Shown here piece after piece: positions 8,614 to 20,191 of a stretch of DNA of 64,000 nt (its first letter is position 1; the number at the start of each line of letters is the position of its first letter). The DNA comes from Thiomonas delicata. GTDB lineage: Bacteria > Pseudomonadota > Gammaproteobacteria > Burkholderiales > Burkholderiaceae_C. The notes below the pieces were generated by a model. That model was not told where the DNA came from. It did not search any database and saw only the letters and a program-made list of their open reading frames with translations. Where the stretch lies: assembly GCF_900088825.1 (NCBI RefSeq), contig NZ_LT592171.1:646009-710008 (forward strand). Direction: 5' to 3'. The position numbers were made by a program, and so were the translations under genes.

Positions 8614-10101
8614 TCAGCGGCGAGTGTAACGGCGCCGCAGCGCCTGGCCGAGCAGGGAGCCCAGCCCGTCCCAGCGCAGCAGCGCGCCGGCTCCGGCGAC
8701 GAACACCAGCGCCGCGATGCAGGCCTGCGCGACCATGCCCGCCAGGTCGGGGCGGCTGCCGCCGAGCATGAGGGCCTGGCCTGCGAGCGTCGCCAGGACA
8801 AGCAGCAGGATGCCCAAGTTGCGCGCCTCGAAGTCGCCGGTGCGCCAGCCCAGCCGCTGCCAAAGCACGGCCACCGCCGCCAGGTAGGCCGCACCGTAGG
8901 CCGCCAGCGCACGCCACCAGGCGTCGTGCAGGAGCGAGCCCGCGGCCAGCAGTGCCAGTAGGCCGCAGCCGTAACCCAGCACCTGGTCAGCGATGCGTCG
9001 GTGGCTGTTCAGGCGCGCGGCGAGAACCAGTTGCGCGGCCTGCAGCGGCAGCAGCGCCAGAATCCAGCGCATCGACCGCACCACCTCGGCCTGGTCGGCC
9101 GTGCCCATGCGTCCCCAGCCGAACACCAGGCGCACGCCCAGCGGCGCGGCCAGCATGCCGCAGGCGCCGAGCAGGGCGGCGACGAGCAGCATGGACTGCA
9201 TCCACTGCCGCCCGCGCTCGCGCGCACCGTCCTTGTCCCCAGCGGCCTCGGCGGCCGACAGCCGCGCCAGCGCGAGCGCCGCGGCCACGGCGAACACCGT
9301 GTGCAGCGGCAGCTCGCCGATGCGTTGGGCGTAATGAAACACCCCGAGCTGGCCCGGCCCGGCATCGGACGCGAAGGCGCGGGCCGCTAGCGTGTAGAGC
9401 ACGGTCAGGCCGGATGCGGCCAGCGCCAGGGCTGCGGCGCGCAAACCGTCCGCATCGGGCCAGCGCCGGGTTGGCGCGGCGGGCGCATGGTGCTGTGTGG
9501 TGATCCATCGCATCAGGGCCAGCCTGGCCAAGGCTGCTGCTGCGATGCCCGCCGCGATCCAGCCGAACTGGTGCAGCCGTGCCGCAAGCAGCAGGCCCGC
9601 GATCAGCACCAGGTTGAACACGACATGGCCGGCGTATTGCCATTGCAGCCGGCCCTGGGCCTGCAGCGCGGCTGCGCCCACCATGGCGACCGCGCCGGCC
9701 GGCAACGCCAGCAGGGCAGCGAGGCCGAGGGTCTGCGCTGCGAGCCGCGCGTCGGCCCCGGCCAGCCCCGGCGCCAGCCAATGCACCAGCGGCGCGCGCA
9801 ACAGCCAGCTCAGCAGGCCGGCACCGGCAAAGGCCGCCAGCGCGAAACGGGACCAGCGCGCCGCCTCTGCCGCGATGACCCCGGGAGGCTGACCCGCCAT
9901 GCGGGGAACCATCACCGCGGGGACCGCGGCGCCCCACAGCAGCGAGACCGTGAAGTCCGGATAGGACAGGGCCACGAGCGCGGCGTCGGCGTGGCCGCTG
10001 AGCCCGAACTGTGTGGCGACGACGGCGTCGCGCACCACCCCGAGCAGGCGGCTTGCGGCCAGGAGCAGGAGGCTGAGGGAGAACGCGCGCGCCATGGACA
10101 T
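8614..10101 (-). CDS. MurJ/MviN-type lipid-linked oligosaccharide flippase
   Basis: 495-residue polytopic membrane protein of the MOP superfamily, MurJ/MviN branch. The N-terminus LLLAASRLLGVVRDAVVATQFG matches the conserved start of MurJ proteins, and about 12-14 hydrophobic helices can be traced. As the first gene of the glycan operon it more likely exports the lipid-linked repeat than serves as the essential lipid II flippase, but the latter cannot be excluded. Start is ATG 10101 or ATG 10095. It ends 29 bases before the aldolase gene. Confidence 0.8.
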   Translation of the reverse strand: MSMARAFSLSLLLLAASRLLGVVRDAVVATQFGLSGHADAALVALSYPDFTVSLLWGAAVPAVMVPRMAGQPPGVIAAEAARWSRFALAAFAGAGLLSWLLRAPLVHWLAPGLAGADARLAAQTLGLAALLALPAGAVAMVGAAALQAQGRLQWQYAGHVVFNLVLIAGLLLAARLHQFGWIAAGIAAAALARLALMRWITTQHHAPAAPTRRWPDADGLRAAALALAASGLTVLYTLAARAFASDAGPGQLGVFHYAQRIGELPLHTVFAVAAALALARLSAAEAAGDKDGARERGRQWMQSMLLVAALLGACGMLAAPLGVRLVFGWGRMGTADQAEVVRSMRWILALLPLQAAQLVLAARLNSHRRIADQVLGYGCGLLALLAAGSLLHDAWWRALAAYGAAYLAAVAVLWQRLGWRTGDFEARNLGILLLVLATLAGQALMLGGSRPDLAGMVAQACIAALVFVAGAGALLRWDGLGSLLGQALRRRYTRR

Positions 10102-10187
10102 GGGCCGTCATTGTCGCTCGCGCAGCGCGGCGGGAGGCCAGGTAAAACCGCGTCGGCGGGTCCGAACGCGCCGCGCGTTGGCATGGG

Positions 10188-10217
10188 CTGGCATAGGCCG
10201 GATGAGTTGTATATAAT
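10188..10217 (+). promoter_or_regulatory. Putative sigma-70 promoter of tRNA-Arg
   Basis: A perfect TATAAT at 10212-10217 lies 13 bases before the tRNA, with CTGGCA at 10188-10193 as a weak -35 and an 18-base spacer. Confidence 0.55.
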
Positions 10218-10230
10218 TTGCGCTTTGCTT

Positions 10231-10307
10231 GCGCCCGTAGCTCAGTTGGATAGAGTACTTGGCTACGAACCAAGGGGTCGTGGGTTCGAATCCTGCCGGG
10301 CGCACCA
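10231..10307 (+). tRNA. tRNA-Arg (ACG)
   Basis: 77-nt cloverleaf. Acceptor GCGCCCG pairs with CGGGCGC, the anticodon loop CTACGAA carries ACG, the T-loop is TTCGAAT and the encoded CCA end is present. Confidence 0.97.
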
Positions 10308-10313
10308 ATCCAA

Positions 10314-10347
10314 GGCTCAGATCTCTTTTTCGGATCTGGGCCTTTTT
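10314..10347 (+). terminator. Rho-independent terminator after tRNA-Arg
   Basis: A 10-bp stem with one wobble pair (10314-10323 with 10333-10342) is followed by five T residues. Confidence 0.8.
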
Positions 10348-10442
10348 CGTTTGCGCCAGATGCGCTTGGCGCAAACACCCGACGCCGGGTTCGCTCGATA
10401 TGGTTTCCGATGCATGCCGTACATGCGACACAATAACCAGCC

Positions 10443-11648
10443 ATGACGCCTTCCATGATCTCCAGACTTCGCGCCTCCGGCCTTGTCTTCCTCGTCGCCA
10501 GCAGCCTTGCATGGACGGCGCCCGCGCGCGCGGCGGAGGCTCTACCCAACCAGCCGGCGAGCCAGGCCGAAAGCGAGGGGGCGGACAGCGTGACGGTGGT
10601 GATCGGCAGCGCCGCGCCCTTGTCGGGCCCGCTCGCCGCGTACGGGGAGGACAACACCGATGGCGTTCGCTTGGCCATCGACGACCTGAACAAGCAGGAC
10701 ATCGTGATCGGCGGCAAGAAGGTGATCTGGCGCATCGATGCCCAGGATGATCGCGCCGACCCCAGTCGGGCGGTGCGTGTCGCTCGGAAGTTCGTCGACG
10801 CGCATGTCAACGGCGTGGTGGGGCATCTGGATTCGGCCAGCACCGCGGCCGCGGCGCCGATCTACTTCAAGGCCGGCATCCCCGAGATCACGCCCTCGTC
10901 GAGCGATCCGGCGATTGCGCAGCAGGGTTTCAACACCTTCTATCGCATCATCGCCAATGATTACGCGATAGGCGCGGGCGTTGCGCTGTATGCCGAGAAA
11001 GGATTGAAGGCGAAGACCGCCATCGTCATCGATGATGGCGGCCTCTATGGGCGCAGCGTCGCGCATGCGTTTGAGCGCGTGGCTCGACAAGGCGGCATGC
11101 AGATCCTGGAGCACGAAACACTGGGCGCAAGCGGCGATACCGCCGACATGCTGGGCAGGATCAAGGCTGCGCATCCGGACGTCGTCTTTTTCGGCGGCAT
11201 GGCGACGCAGGCGGCCCCGTTGCTGCGGCAGATGCGCAGCATGGGGATCAAGGCGCATTTCCTGGGCGGCGACGGGATTTGCACGCCGGCGTTCAGCAAG
11301 TTGGCCGGGGCGACGGCAGACTCGGACGTGATCTGTGCCGACGGAGGCGTGCCGGTGTCGAGAATGCCGGGCGGCGAGGCATGGAAGCAACGCTTCGTCG
11401 CGGAATTCGGCAAACATGTTTTCCAGCTGTATTCGCCTTATGCCTACGACGCCACCATGGTGCTGGCACATGCCATGATGAAGGCCGACTCCACCGATCC
11501 CAGGGTCTATGCGCCTTTCATCAGGAATCTCGGCTACGACGGTGTGACCAAGACGGACATCCGCTTCAACCGCGACGGTGAACTCGTCGACCCATCCATC
11601 ACGATTTCGAGTTTTCCGCAGGGACGCAAGACGGCAATCAGTCATTGA
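10443..11648 (+). CDS. LivK-type periplasmic binding protein, orphan
   Basis: 401-residue type I periplasmic binding protein of the branched-chain amino acid ABC transporter group. A Sec signal peptide ends near residue 31 (AWTAPARA-AEA). The mature part has the family start VVIGSAAPLSGPLAAYGEDNTDGV, then GHLDSASTAAAAPIYFKAGIPEI near residue 130 and VFFGGMATQAAPLL. No permease or ATPase genes lie nearby, so it would have to work with a transporter encoded elsewhere or act as a sensor. ATG 10443 is chosen; ATG 10455 is possible. Transcription ends at the strong terminator at 11713. Confidence 0.88.
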   Translation: MTPSMISRLRASGLVFLVASSLAWTAPARAAEALPNQPASQAESEGADSVTVVIGSAAPLSGPLAAYGEDNTDGVRLAIDDLNKQDIVIGGKKVIWRIDAQDDRADPSRAVRVARKFVDAHVNGVVGHLDSASTAAAAPIYFKAGIPEITPSSSDPAIAQQGFNTFYRIIANDYAIGAGVALYAEKGLKAKTAIVIDDGGLYGRSVAHAFERVARQGGMQILEHETLGASGDTADMLGRIKAAHPDVVFFGGMATQAAPLLRQMRSMGIKAHFLGGDGICTPAFSKLAGATADSDVICADGGVPVSRMPGGEAWKQRFVAEFGKHVFQLYSPYAYDATMVLAHAMMKADSTDPRVYAPFIRNLGYDGVTKTDIRFNRDGELVDPSITISSFPQGRKTAISH

Positions 11649-11712
11649 CGCCGTGGCATATCCCGGAGGTCGACGTGATCGCGTTTTTCGCGAGCGCGCA
11701 ACGACAAGACGG

Positions 11713-11749
11713 AAAAAAAACGGGAGTGCCATGGCACTCCCGTTTTTTT
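11713..11749. terminator. Bidirectional rho-independent terminator
   Basis: A perfect 24-bp palindrome (11719-11742 core, GGGAGTGCCATGGCACTCCC) is flanked by eight A on one side and seven T on the other. It serves the binding-protein gene on the plus strand and cytochrome c on the minus strand. Confidence 0.92.
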
Positions 11750-11764
11750 GCGGCTTCTGGAAAA

Positions 11765-12079
11765 TTACTTCTTCATGCTCAGAATCCAGGTCACCAGTTC
11801 CTTGGCTTCCGCGGGGGTGACTTGGGGGTTGGCCGGCATGGGAACCGGACCCCACACACCGGAGACGCCGTGCAGAACGGCATTCACCAGGGTGGCCTCG
11901 GCACCGGGCTTGCCAGCGTACTTGGCAGCCACGTCCTGATAGGAGGGGCCAACCAGCTTCTTGTCGATCGCGTGGCAAGCCAGGCAATTCTTGGACTTGG
12001 CCAGGGCCATCATGTCCGCGGCGTAGGCTTGAGACACGGCGGCAACAGCCAGACCGACAGCAATCACAATCTTCTTCAT
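11765..12079 (-). CDS. Monohaem class I cytochrome c (c-551/c-553 type)
   Basis: 104-residue preprotein. A signal peptide spans residues 1-20 (ending SQAYA), the haem motif CLACH has Cys32, Cys35 and His36, and the sixth ligand is probably Met81 in GPVPMPANP, as in small c-551/c-552 electron carriers. The C-terminal helix AEAKELVTWIL is typical. It would shuttle electrons in the periplasm to a terminal oxidase or other reductase. A GGAGAT ribosome site precedes ATG 12079. It stands alone, ending at the shared bidirectional terminator. Confidence 0.92.
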   Translation of the reverse strand: MKKIVIAVGLAVAAVSQAYAADMMALAKSKNCLACHAIDKKLVGPSYQDVAAKYAGKPGAEATLVNAVLHGVSGVWGPVPMPANPQVTPAEAKELVTWILSMKK

Positions 12080-12245
12080 TCCAGATCTCCAAGGTTGAGC
12101 GAAGCTATACGCTATAACGCGACCGCATGCGCACGGTTGACACGCTCGGCATGCAAGGCGCAACAGCAGCAGAATGCTAACCGACGAGATTGCCGATACG
12201 TGTAATAAACGGTTGAATTTTGATTTGAATAGAGGGAGAGTGGTA

Positions 12246-12485
12246 ATGTGGGTCCTGATTGTTGCAATCGTGCTACTGGGTTTGAAGCTGGCCGGGATCG
12301 GCCCGTTCGCCACCTTGTCGTGGTGGTGGATCGGCGTGCCTCTGGCCATCGCCTTCCTGTGGTGGGAAATCGTCGATCCGATGTTCGCCATCTCGAAAAA
12401 GCGGGCGATGCGCGAGATGGATGCGCGCAAGCGGGAACGCAATGAACGTTCGCGCAAGTTCCTGGGCATGCGCACGCGCAAATGA
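12246..12485 (+). CDS. Small Trp-rich membrane protein (TIGR04438-like)
   Basis: 79 residues with two hydrophobic segments (about 2-16 and 22-43) separated by GIGPFATLSWWWIG, then WWEIVDP and a very basic tail (KKRAMREMDARKRERNERSRK). The pattern fits the short Trp-rich protein family common in Burkholderiales, whose function is unknown. The ATG at 12246 has GGGAGAG upstream. It lies just before the glycine riboswitch but reads as its own unit. Confidence 0.8.
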   Translation: MWVLIVAIVLLGLKLAGIGPFATLSWWWIGVPLAIAFLWWEIVDPMFAISKKRAMREMDARKRERNERSRKFLGMRTRK

Positions 12486-12514
12486 GCCGCGTGGAATGCG
12501 ATAAACTGCGCCGC

Positions 12515-12735
12515 GTCAGGAGAGAGTCGAAGGGCGCCGAGCCTTTCAGCCGCCGAAGGCGTAAACCCGGTCGATGCAAGGGTGTACCGCTCAGGCAAAA
12601 GGACTGACGAAACCCTTACGGGTCAACCTCACTGGAGAGCGGCACGCGCATTGGCGTCGTGCCCACCGAAGGGGCAAGCCGCGGCGCCGATGACGCCCGG
12701 TCAATCTCTCAGGTACCAAGGACAGCGGGGCGTCG
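12515..12735 (+). promoter_or_regulatory. Tandem glycine riboswitch
   Basis: Two consecutive glycine aptamers are visible. The first (about 12516-12612) runs from GGAGAGAG to the GGCAAAAGGACTGACGAAAC end typical of aptamer 1. The second (about 12632-12730) runs from CTGGAGAGCGGC to AATCTCTCAGGTACCAAGGACAGCGGGG. It lies directly ahead of gcvT, as known for gcv operons, where glycine binding switches on glycine cleavage. No clear terminator or anti-SD hairpin was resolved by eye, so the expression platform is open. Confidence 0.93.
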
Positions 12736-12783
12736 TCACCGGGACTGCCCTGGTGAATTTCCGCCCATATGGAGGAGTTCCGC

Positions 12784-13947
12784 GTGTCCGTTCCTGCCGA
12801 GTCTGTCCTGCTTCAAACCCCGCTGTTCATGGTGCACCAGTTGCTGGGTGCGAAGATGGTCCCGTTCGCGGGATATGCCATGCCTGTGCAATACCCGAGC
12901 GGCATCATGGCCGAACACCGCCACACGCGTGCCGCGGCCAGTTTGTTCGACGTCTCGCACATGGGCCAGATTTGCATCACCGGTCCCGATGCGGCGGCTG
13001 CCCTCGAAAGCCTGATCCCGATCGACGTGGCGGGGCTGGCTTTGGGCCGCCAAAGGTACGGTTATTTCACCGACGATGTCGGCGGCATCCTGGATGACCT
13101 GATGCTGGCCCACCGCCCGCGTGCGGATGGGCATGGAAGCGAGTATTTCCTGATCGTCAACGCGGCGTGCAAAACGCAGGATCTGGCCTGGATGCGTGAA
13201 CGCATCGGCACGCGCTGCAGCATCGAGGCGATGCCCGACCAGGCGCTGCTGGCCTTGCAGGGGCCGGCGGCCGTGGCGGCCCTGCAGACGCTGCTGCCGG
13301 ACGTGGACAAGCTGCGCTTCATGGACGCCGCGTGGTTCGCGCTTCCCCCAGCCATCGGTCGGCATCCCATCTTCGTCAGCCGCAGCGGCTATACCGGGGA
13401 AGACGGGGTGGAGATTTCCGTGCACCCGTGGGATGCCGAGCCCCTGGCGCGAGCCCTGCTCGAACTGCCCGGCGTGTTGCCGGCCGGTCTTGGCGCGCGC
13501 GACAGCCTGCGTCTGGAGGCCGGGCTTTGCCTCTATGGGCACGATATGGACACGCACACCACGCCCGTGGAAGCCAGTCTGCAGTGGGCCATGCAGAAGG
13601 TGCGCCGCAGCGCCGGGGCGCGCGCTGGCGGTTTTCCGGGGGCGGAAAAAATCCTTGCCCAGCTTGACGATCCGGCGCGCGTGGCGCGCAAGCGCGTCGG
13701 CCTCGTCGCCGAGGACCGCGTGCCGGTGCGCGAAGGCGCCGAACTGGTGGATGCCGCAGGCCGTGTCATCGGCCGCGTCACCAGCGGCAGCCTCACGCCG
13801 ACGGCGAACGTGCCGATCGCCATGGCTTATGTCGAAACCGTCGCATCCGTGCTTGGCACGCGGGTGTTCGCGATGGTGCGTGGCAAGCAGGTTCCCATGC
13901 GGGTCAGCCTCATGCCCTTCGTGCCGCAGCGCTACGTGCGCGACTGA
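12784..13947 (+). CDS. gcvT: Glycine cleavage system aminomethyltransferase (T protein)
   Basis: 387-residue T protein that moves the methylene group from the aminomethyl-lipoyl H protein to tetrahydrofolate. Family motifs are MVPFAGYAMPVQYPSG near the N-terminus, LFDVSHMGQ, YFLIVNAA, SRSGYTGEDGVEI near residue 200 and GLGARDSLRLEAGLCLYGHD. GTG 12784 is preferred because GGAGGAG (12771-12777) lies 6 bases ahead of it; ATG 12769 contains that ribosome site inside the coding frame. It is the first gene of the riboswitch-controlled gcvTHP operon. Confidence 0.93.
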   Translation: MSVPAESVLLQTPLFMVHQLLGAKMVPFAGYAMPVQYPSGIMAEHRHTRAAASLFDVSHMGQICITGPDAAAALESLIPIDVAGLALGRQRYGYFTDDVGGILDDLMLAHRPRADGHGSEYFLIVNAACKTQDLAWMRERIGTRCSIEAMPDQALLALQGPAAVAALQTLLPDVDKLRFMDAAWFALPPAIGRHPIFVSRSGYTGEDGVEISVHPWDAEPLARALLELPGVLPAGLGARDSLRLEAGLCLYGHDMDTHTTPVEASLQWAMQKVRRSAGARAGGFPGAEKILAQLDDPARVARKRVGLVAEDRVPVREGAELVDAAGRVIGRVTSGSLTPTANVPIAMAYVETVASVLGTRVFAMVRGKQVPMRVSLMPFVPQRYVRD

Positions 13948-13998
13948 ACCGCCGTCCTCCCCCTTTTCATCTTCCCTTTGACCGCACTGGAGTCCACC

Positions 13999-14373
13999 AT
14001 GACCCTCAAATTCACGCCCGACCATGAATGGGTTCGCCTCGAAGCCGACGGCACCGTCACCGTGGGGATTACCGCGCATGCGCAGGATGCCCTGGGCGAC
14101 GTGGTGTTCGTCGAGCTGCCCGCCGTCGGCAAGACCTTCGCGGCGAAGGACGCGGCCGGCGTGGTCGAGTCCGTGAAGGCCGCGGCGGATGTGTATGTGC
14201 CCGTCTCCGGCGAAATCATCGGCAGCAACGACGCGCTGGTGGCCGATCCTTCGCTGGCCAACACCGATCCGCAGGGAGCCGGCTGGTTTTTCAAGATGCG
14301 CCCCAGCGACCCCGCGCAGATCGACGCCTTGCTGGATCAGGCCGCCTACGACCGCCTGCTGCAAGGCGCCTGA
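13999..14373 (+). CDS. gcvH: Glycine cleavage system H protein (lipoyl carrier)
   Basis: 124-residue lipoyl domain protein that carries the aminomethyl intermediate between P, T and L proteins. The start FTPDHEWVR and [15 protein letters not shown] are diagnostic; Lys60 in [11 protein letters not shown] is the lipoylation site. ATG 13999 is preferred over ATG 13978 on length and on the CTGGAG upstream. It lies 51 bases after gcvT and 67 bases before gcvP. No gcvL (dihydrolipoamide dehydrogenase) is in the operon. Confidence 0.94.
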   Translation: MTLKFTPDHEWVRLEADGTVTVGITAHAQDALGDVVFVELPAVGKTFAAKDAAGVVESVKAAADVYVPVSGEIIGSNDALVADPSLANTDPQGAGWFFKMRPSDPAQIDALLDQAAYDRLLQGA

Positions 14374-14440
14374 GTCCGCAGGCCCGATGCCCGCGCCAGC
14401 TGCGGATGCAGACCGCTCGCACAGGCCGCTTTCCACAACG

Positions 14441-17368
<2,928 letters not shown>

Positions 17369-17378
17369 GCGCGTCAGG

Positions 17379-17408
17379 GCCGCGACGCGGTTTATCTCGC
17401 GTCGCGGC
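17379..17408 (+). terminator. Hairpin after gcvP
   Basis: A perfect 11-bp GC-rich stem (17379-17389 with 17398-17408) has an 8-base loop and starts 10 bases after the gcvP stop. No T-run follows, so termination strength is uncertain. Confidence 0.5.
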
Positions 17409-17540
17409 GCCAGTTGTCCCGGCCTTGAGCCAAGGCAAGCCGGTGTCGCTCTTGAGCCCTGCGGGGAACGCCGAACACAGGCATGCCAAGTGTCGGCATG
17501 TCGGCCGCACCGGTTCAGAACGCCGCGTGCGGCTCGAGTT

Positions 17541-19346
17541 TCAGGGCTTGGCTGCCGATGCCGCATGCGGCGCAGCCTGCAGCGCCCGCATGATGTCGTT
17601 GGCGTCCTCCTGGGCCGACGATGCGGCGCTCGGCGGGGCCGACGCGGCCTGTCCTCCCGCAGTGGGTGCGCCGAAATCCGGCGGGGCATCGGGTTTGTAG
17701 CTCTGGTCGTCTTCCGGCACGACGATCTGCACCTTGTCCAGGTCCACGGCTTTGCGATGGTCCAGCGTTCCGGTCACCAACCCCGGGAACGCGATGACCA
17801 AGGCAACCATCACGATCTGGATCAGCACGAAGGGCACGGCGCCCCAGTAGATTTGTCCGGTGGTGACCTTGGCGATCGGCTTCTTGGTGTCCCTGTCGAT
17901 GTAATCGTCCTTGGGGGCCACGCTGCGCAGGTAGAACAGCGCGAAACCGAAGGGCGGGTGCATGAACGAGGTCTGCATGTTCACCGCCAGCAGCACGCCG
18001 AACCAGATCAGGTCGATGCCCAATTTTTCCGCGACCGGGCCGATCAGCGGAATGATGATGAACGACAGCTCGAAGAAGTCGAGGAAGAAAGCCAGCACGA
18101 AGATCAGGATGTTCACCACGATCAGGAAACCGAGCTGACCGCCGGGAAGATTGGTCAGCAGGTGCTCGACCCAAACCCTGCCGTCCAGCCCCTGGAAGAC
18201 GAGGTTGAACACCGTGGAGCCGATCAGGATGAACATCACGAAGGTCGACAGCTTCGCCGTGGTGTTCAGGGCCTGGGTAAACAATTTGAAGTCCAGCCGC
18301 CGACGTGCCAGGGCCATGATCAGCGCGCCCATCGCACCCATCGCGCCGCCTTCGGTCGGCGTGGCGATGCCGAGGAAGATGGTTCCCAGCACCAGGAAGA
18401 TGAGCAGCAGCGGCGGAATCAGGACGAAGGTGACCCGCTCGGCCATGCGCGACAGCAGGCCGAGGCGCAGCAGCTTGTTGACCAGCGCGATGGCCAGCGC
18501 GAACAGCACCGCGACCGAGAGCGAGACGACGATGGTTTCGTCCAGAGGCGCGCTCATGGGCTGCTTGTCGCGCCATGTCAGGAAGGCGTCATACCCGTGC
18601 GCCCAGCCGAATCCGAGTGCCACGCTGGCAGCGAACAGCAGGCCGAGCGAGCGCAACCCGGAAGAGCCGTCGGCCTCGCGGATGGTGCGCGCCTCGGCGG
18701 GCAGGGCGGGCGCCCACTGCGGCTTGAGCATGGTCACGGCAAAGATGTAGAGAACGTAAAGACCGGTGAGGACGAAGCCCGGTATGAACGCGCCCTTGTA
18801 CATGTCGCCGACGCTGCGCCCGAGCTGGTCGGCCATCACGATGAGCACCAGCGATGGCGGAATGATCTGCGCCAGTGTCCCGGAGGCGGCGATCACGCCG
18901 CTGGCCGCGCGCCGGTCGTAGCCGTAGCGCAGCATGATGGGCAGCGAGATCAGCCCCATCGAGATGACCGAAGCCGCGACGACACCAGTGGTGGCGGCCA
19001 GCATCGCGCCGACCAGAATGACGGCGTAGGCCAGCCCTCCGCGGATGGGGCCGAACAGCTGGCCGATGGTGTCGAGCAGGTCCTCGGCCATGCCGCTGCG
19101 CTCGAGAATCAAGCCCATGAGCGTGAAAAACGGGATGGCCAGCAGCGTATCGTTTTGCATGATGCCGATGATGCGCAGCGGAATGGCCTCCAGCAGCGCC
19201 TGTGGCATGAGCTGGAGTTCGACGCCGATGAAACCGAACAGCAAGCCGCAGGCGGCCAGGCTGAACGCCACCGGAAAGCCGACGAGCAGGAACAGGACGA
19301 GGGCGCCGAACATGATCGGCGCGATATTGGCGGTCAAGAATTCCAT
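17541..19346 (-). CDS. dctM: TRAP transporter large permease (DctM family), long form
   Basis: 601-residue polytopic permease of the TRAP dicarboxylate-type family. It has the conserved DctM core: LLVGFPVAFSL, PFFTLMGLILERSGMAEDLLDTIG, GAMLAATTGVVAASVISMG, GVIAASGTLAQIIPPS and later LGTIFLGIATPTEGGAMGAMGAL. It is longer than the usual 430 residues because of a central insertion around 215-290 and a hydrophilic Pro/Ala-rich tail of about 90 residues. It is driven by ion gradients. It follows the small permease by 9 bases; no solute-binding protein gene is adjacent, so the substrate cannot be inferred. Confidence 0.9.
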   Translation of the reverse strand: MEFLTANIAPIMFGALVLFLLVGFPVAFSLAACGLLFGFIGVELQLMPQALLEAIPLRIIGIMQNDTLLAIPFFTLMGLILERSGMAEDLLDTIGQLFGPIRGGLAYAVILVGAMLAATTGVVAASVISMGLISLPIMLRYGYDRRAASGVIAASGTLAQIIPPSLVLIVMADQLGRSVGDMYKGAFIPGFVLTGLYVLYIFAVTMLKPQWAPALPAEARTIREADGSSGLRSLGLLFAASVALGFGWAHGYDAFLTWRDKQPMSAPLDETIVVSLSVAVLFALAIALVNKLLRLGLLSRMAERVTFVLIPPLLLIFLVLGTIFLGIATPTEGGAMGAMGALIMALARRRLDFKLFTQALNTTAKLSTFVMFILIGSTVFNLVFQGLDGRVWVEHLLTNLPGGQLGFLIVVNILIFVLAFFLDFFELSFIIIPLIGPVAEKLGIDLIWFGVLLAVNMQTSFMHPPFGFALFYLRSVAPKDDYIDRDTKKPIAKVTTGQIYWGAVPFVLIQIVMVALVIAFPGLVTGTLDHRKAVDLDKVQIVVPEDDQSYKPDAPPDFGAPTAGGQAASAPPSAASSAQEDANDIMRALQAAPHAASAAKP

Positions 19347-19355
19347 GTCGCTCCC

Positions 19356-19967
19356 TCAGGCCTGTTTGCCGGCTTCGGCCAGTTCGCGTGCGGTTTTTTC
19401 GCGCATGAATTCGGCCAGTTCTTCTTCGGCGGTTTTCTCGCCCTTGCGCAGCGTGGGATCCGAGGCGATGCCCATCAGGAAGGCGATGCGCTTGATCATC
19501 TCGGACAGACCTTGCAAAGCCAGCAAGGAAAAGCCGATGGGAAGCAGCACATAGACGGGCCAGCGCAACAGGCCGCCGGCGTTGGACGACATTTCTCCCG
19601 AGGCGATGGCATTGGTCACGACCGGCAGCGAGAGCCATACGGCCATGAAGCAGAACGGCAACAGGAAGAACAGGATGCCGAGGATGTCGATCCAGATCTG
19701 CGCACGCTTGGACATGCGGCTGGAAATGACGTCGATGCGCACATGCTCGTTATGCAGGAAGGTGTAGCCGGCGCCAAGGAGAAAGACGCCAGCGAACAAA
19801 TACCACTGGATTTCCAGCCAGGCGTTGGAGCTGTAGTCGAAAACCTTGCGCACGACGGCATTCCCGGCACTGATGAACACCGAGGCGAAGACGAGGGCAA
19901 ATGTGAGCTTTCCGACCTTGTCGTTGATCCAGTCAACGAGGCGGGAAAAACTGAGCAGCGGATTCAC
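19356..19967 (-). CDS. dctQ: TRAP transporter small permease (DctQ family)
   Basis: 203-residue membrane subunit with four hydrophobic helices (about 20-42, 54-76, 100-122, 140-165). NAWLEIQWYLFAGVFLLGAGYTFLHNEHVRIDV is the DctQ signature region. A charged C-terminus (EKTAEEELAEFMREKTARELAE) looks helical. GTG 19967 is chosen since AAGGAG lies 5 bases before it; a longer frame starting at 20105 has no ribosome site and begins with unlikely sequence. It pairs with the DctM gene downstream. Confidence 0.87.
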   Translation of the reverse strand: MNPLLSFSRLVDWINDKVGKLTFALVFASVFISAGNAVVRKVFDYSSNAWLEIQWYLFAGVFLLGAGYTFLHNEHVRIDVISSRMSKRAQIWIDILGILFFLLPFCFMAVWLSLPVVTNAIASGEMSSNAGGLLRWPVYVLLPIGFSLLALQGLSEMIKRIAFLMGIASDPTLRKGEKTAEEELAEFMREKTARELAEAGKQA

Positions 19968-20191
19968 GGAGTCTCCTTGTGACGAAAAACGCGCGAGCCG
20001 GTCATGGCAGCCCGCTTCGCATTGAGTTTTGTATCCCGAAGTATATGGATGTAACAAACAGGGGATGCGCGGGATAACCCCCGCGAACCCGTGTGTCCGA
20101 GGCAAAACACATTTGTGCGAAGCCCGGTCAAGGGCTTGTGTGAAGCCTTGCCGTCACGTTCCGACAAGGCTGCCGGAGCGCCGCCGCAAGC

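Noticed and set aside
12769-12783. ATG 12769 as start of gcvT
   Set aside because: The best ribosome site would lie inside the coding sequence; GTG 12784 is placed correctly for it.
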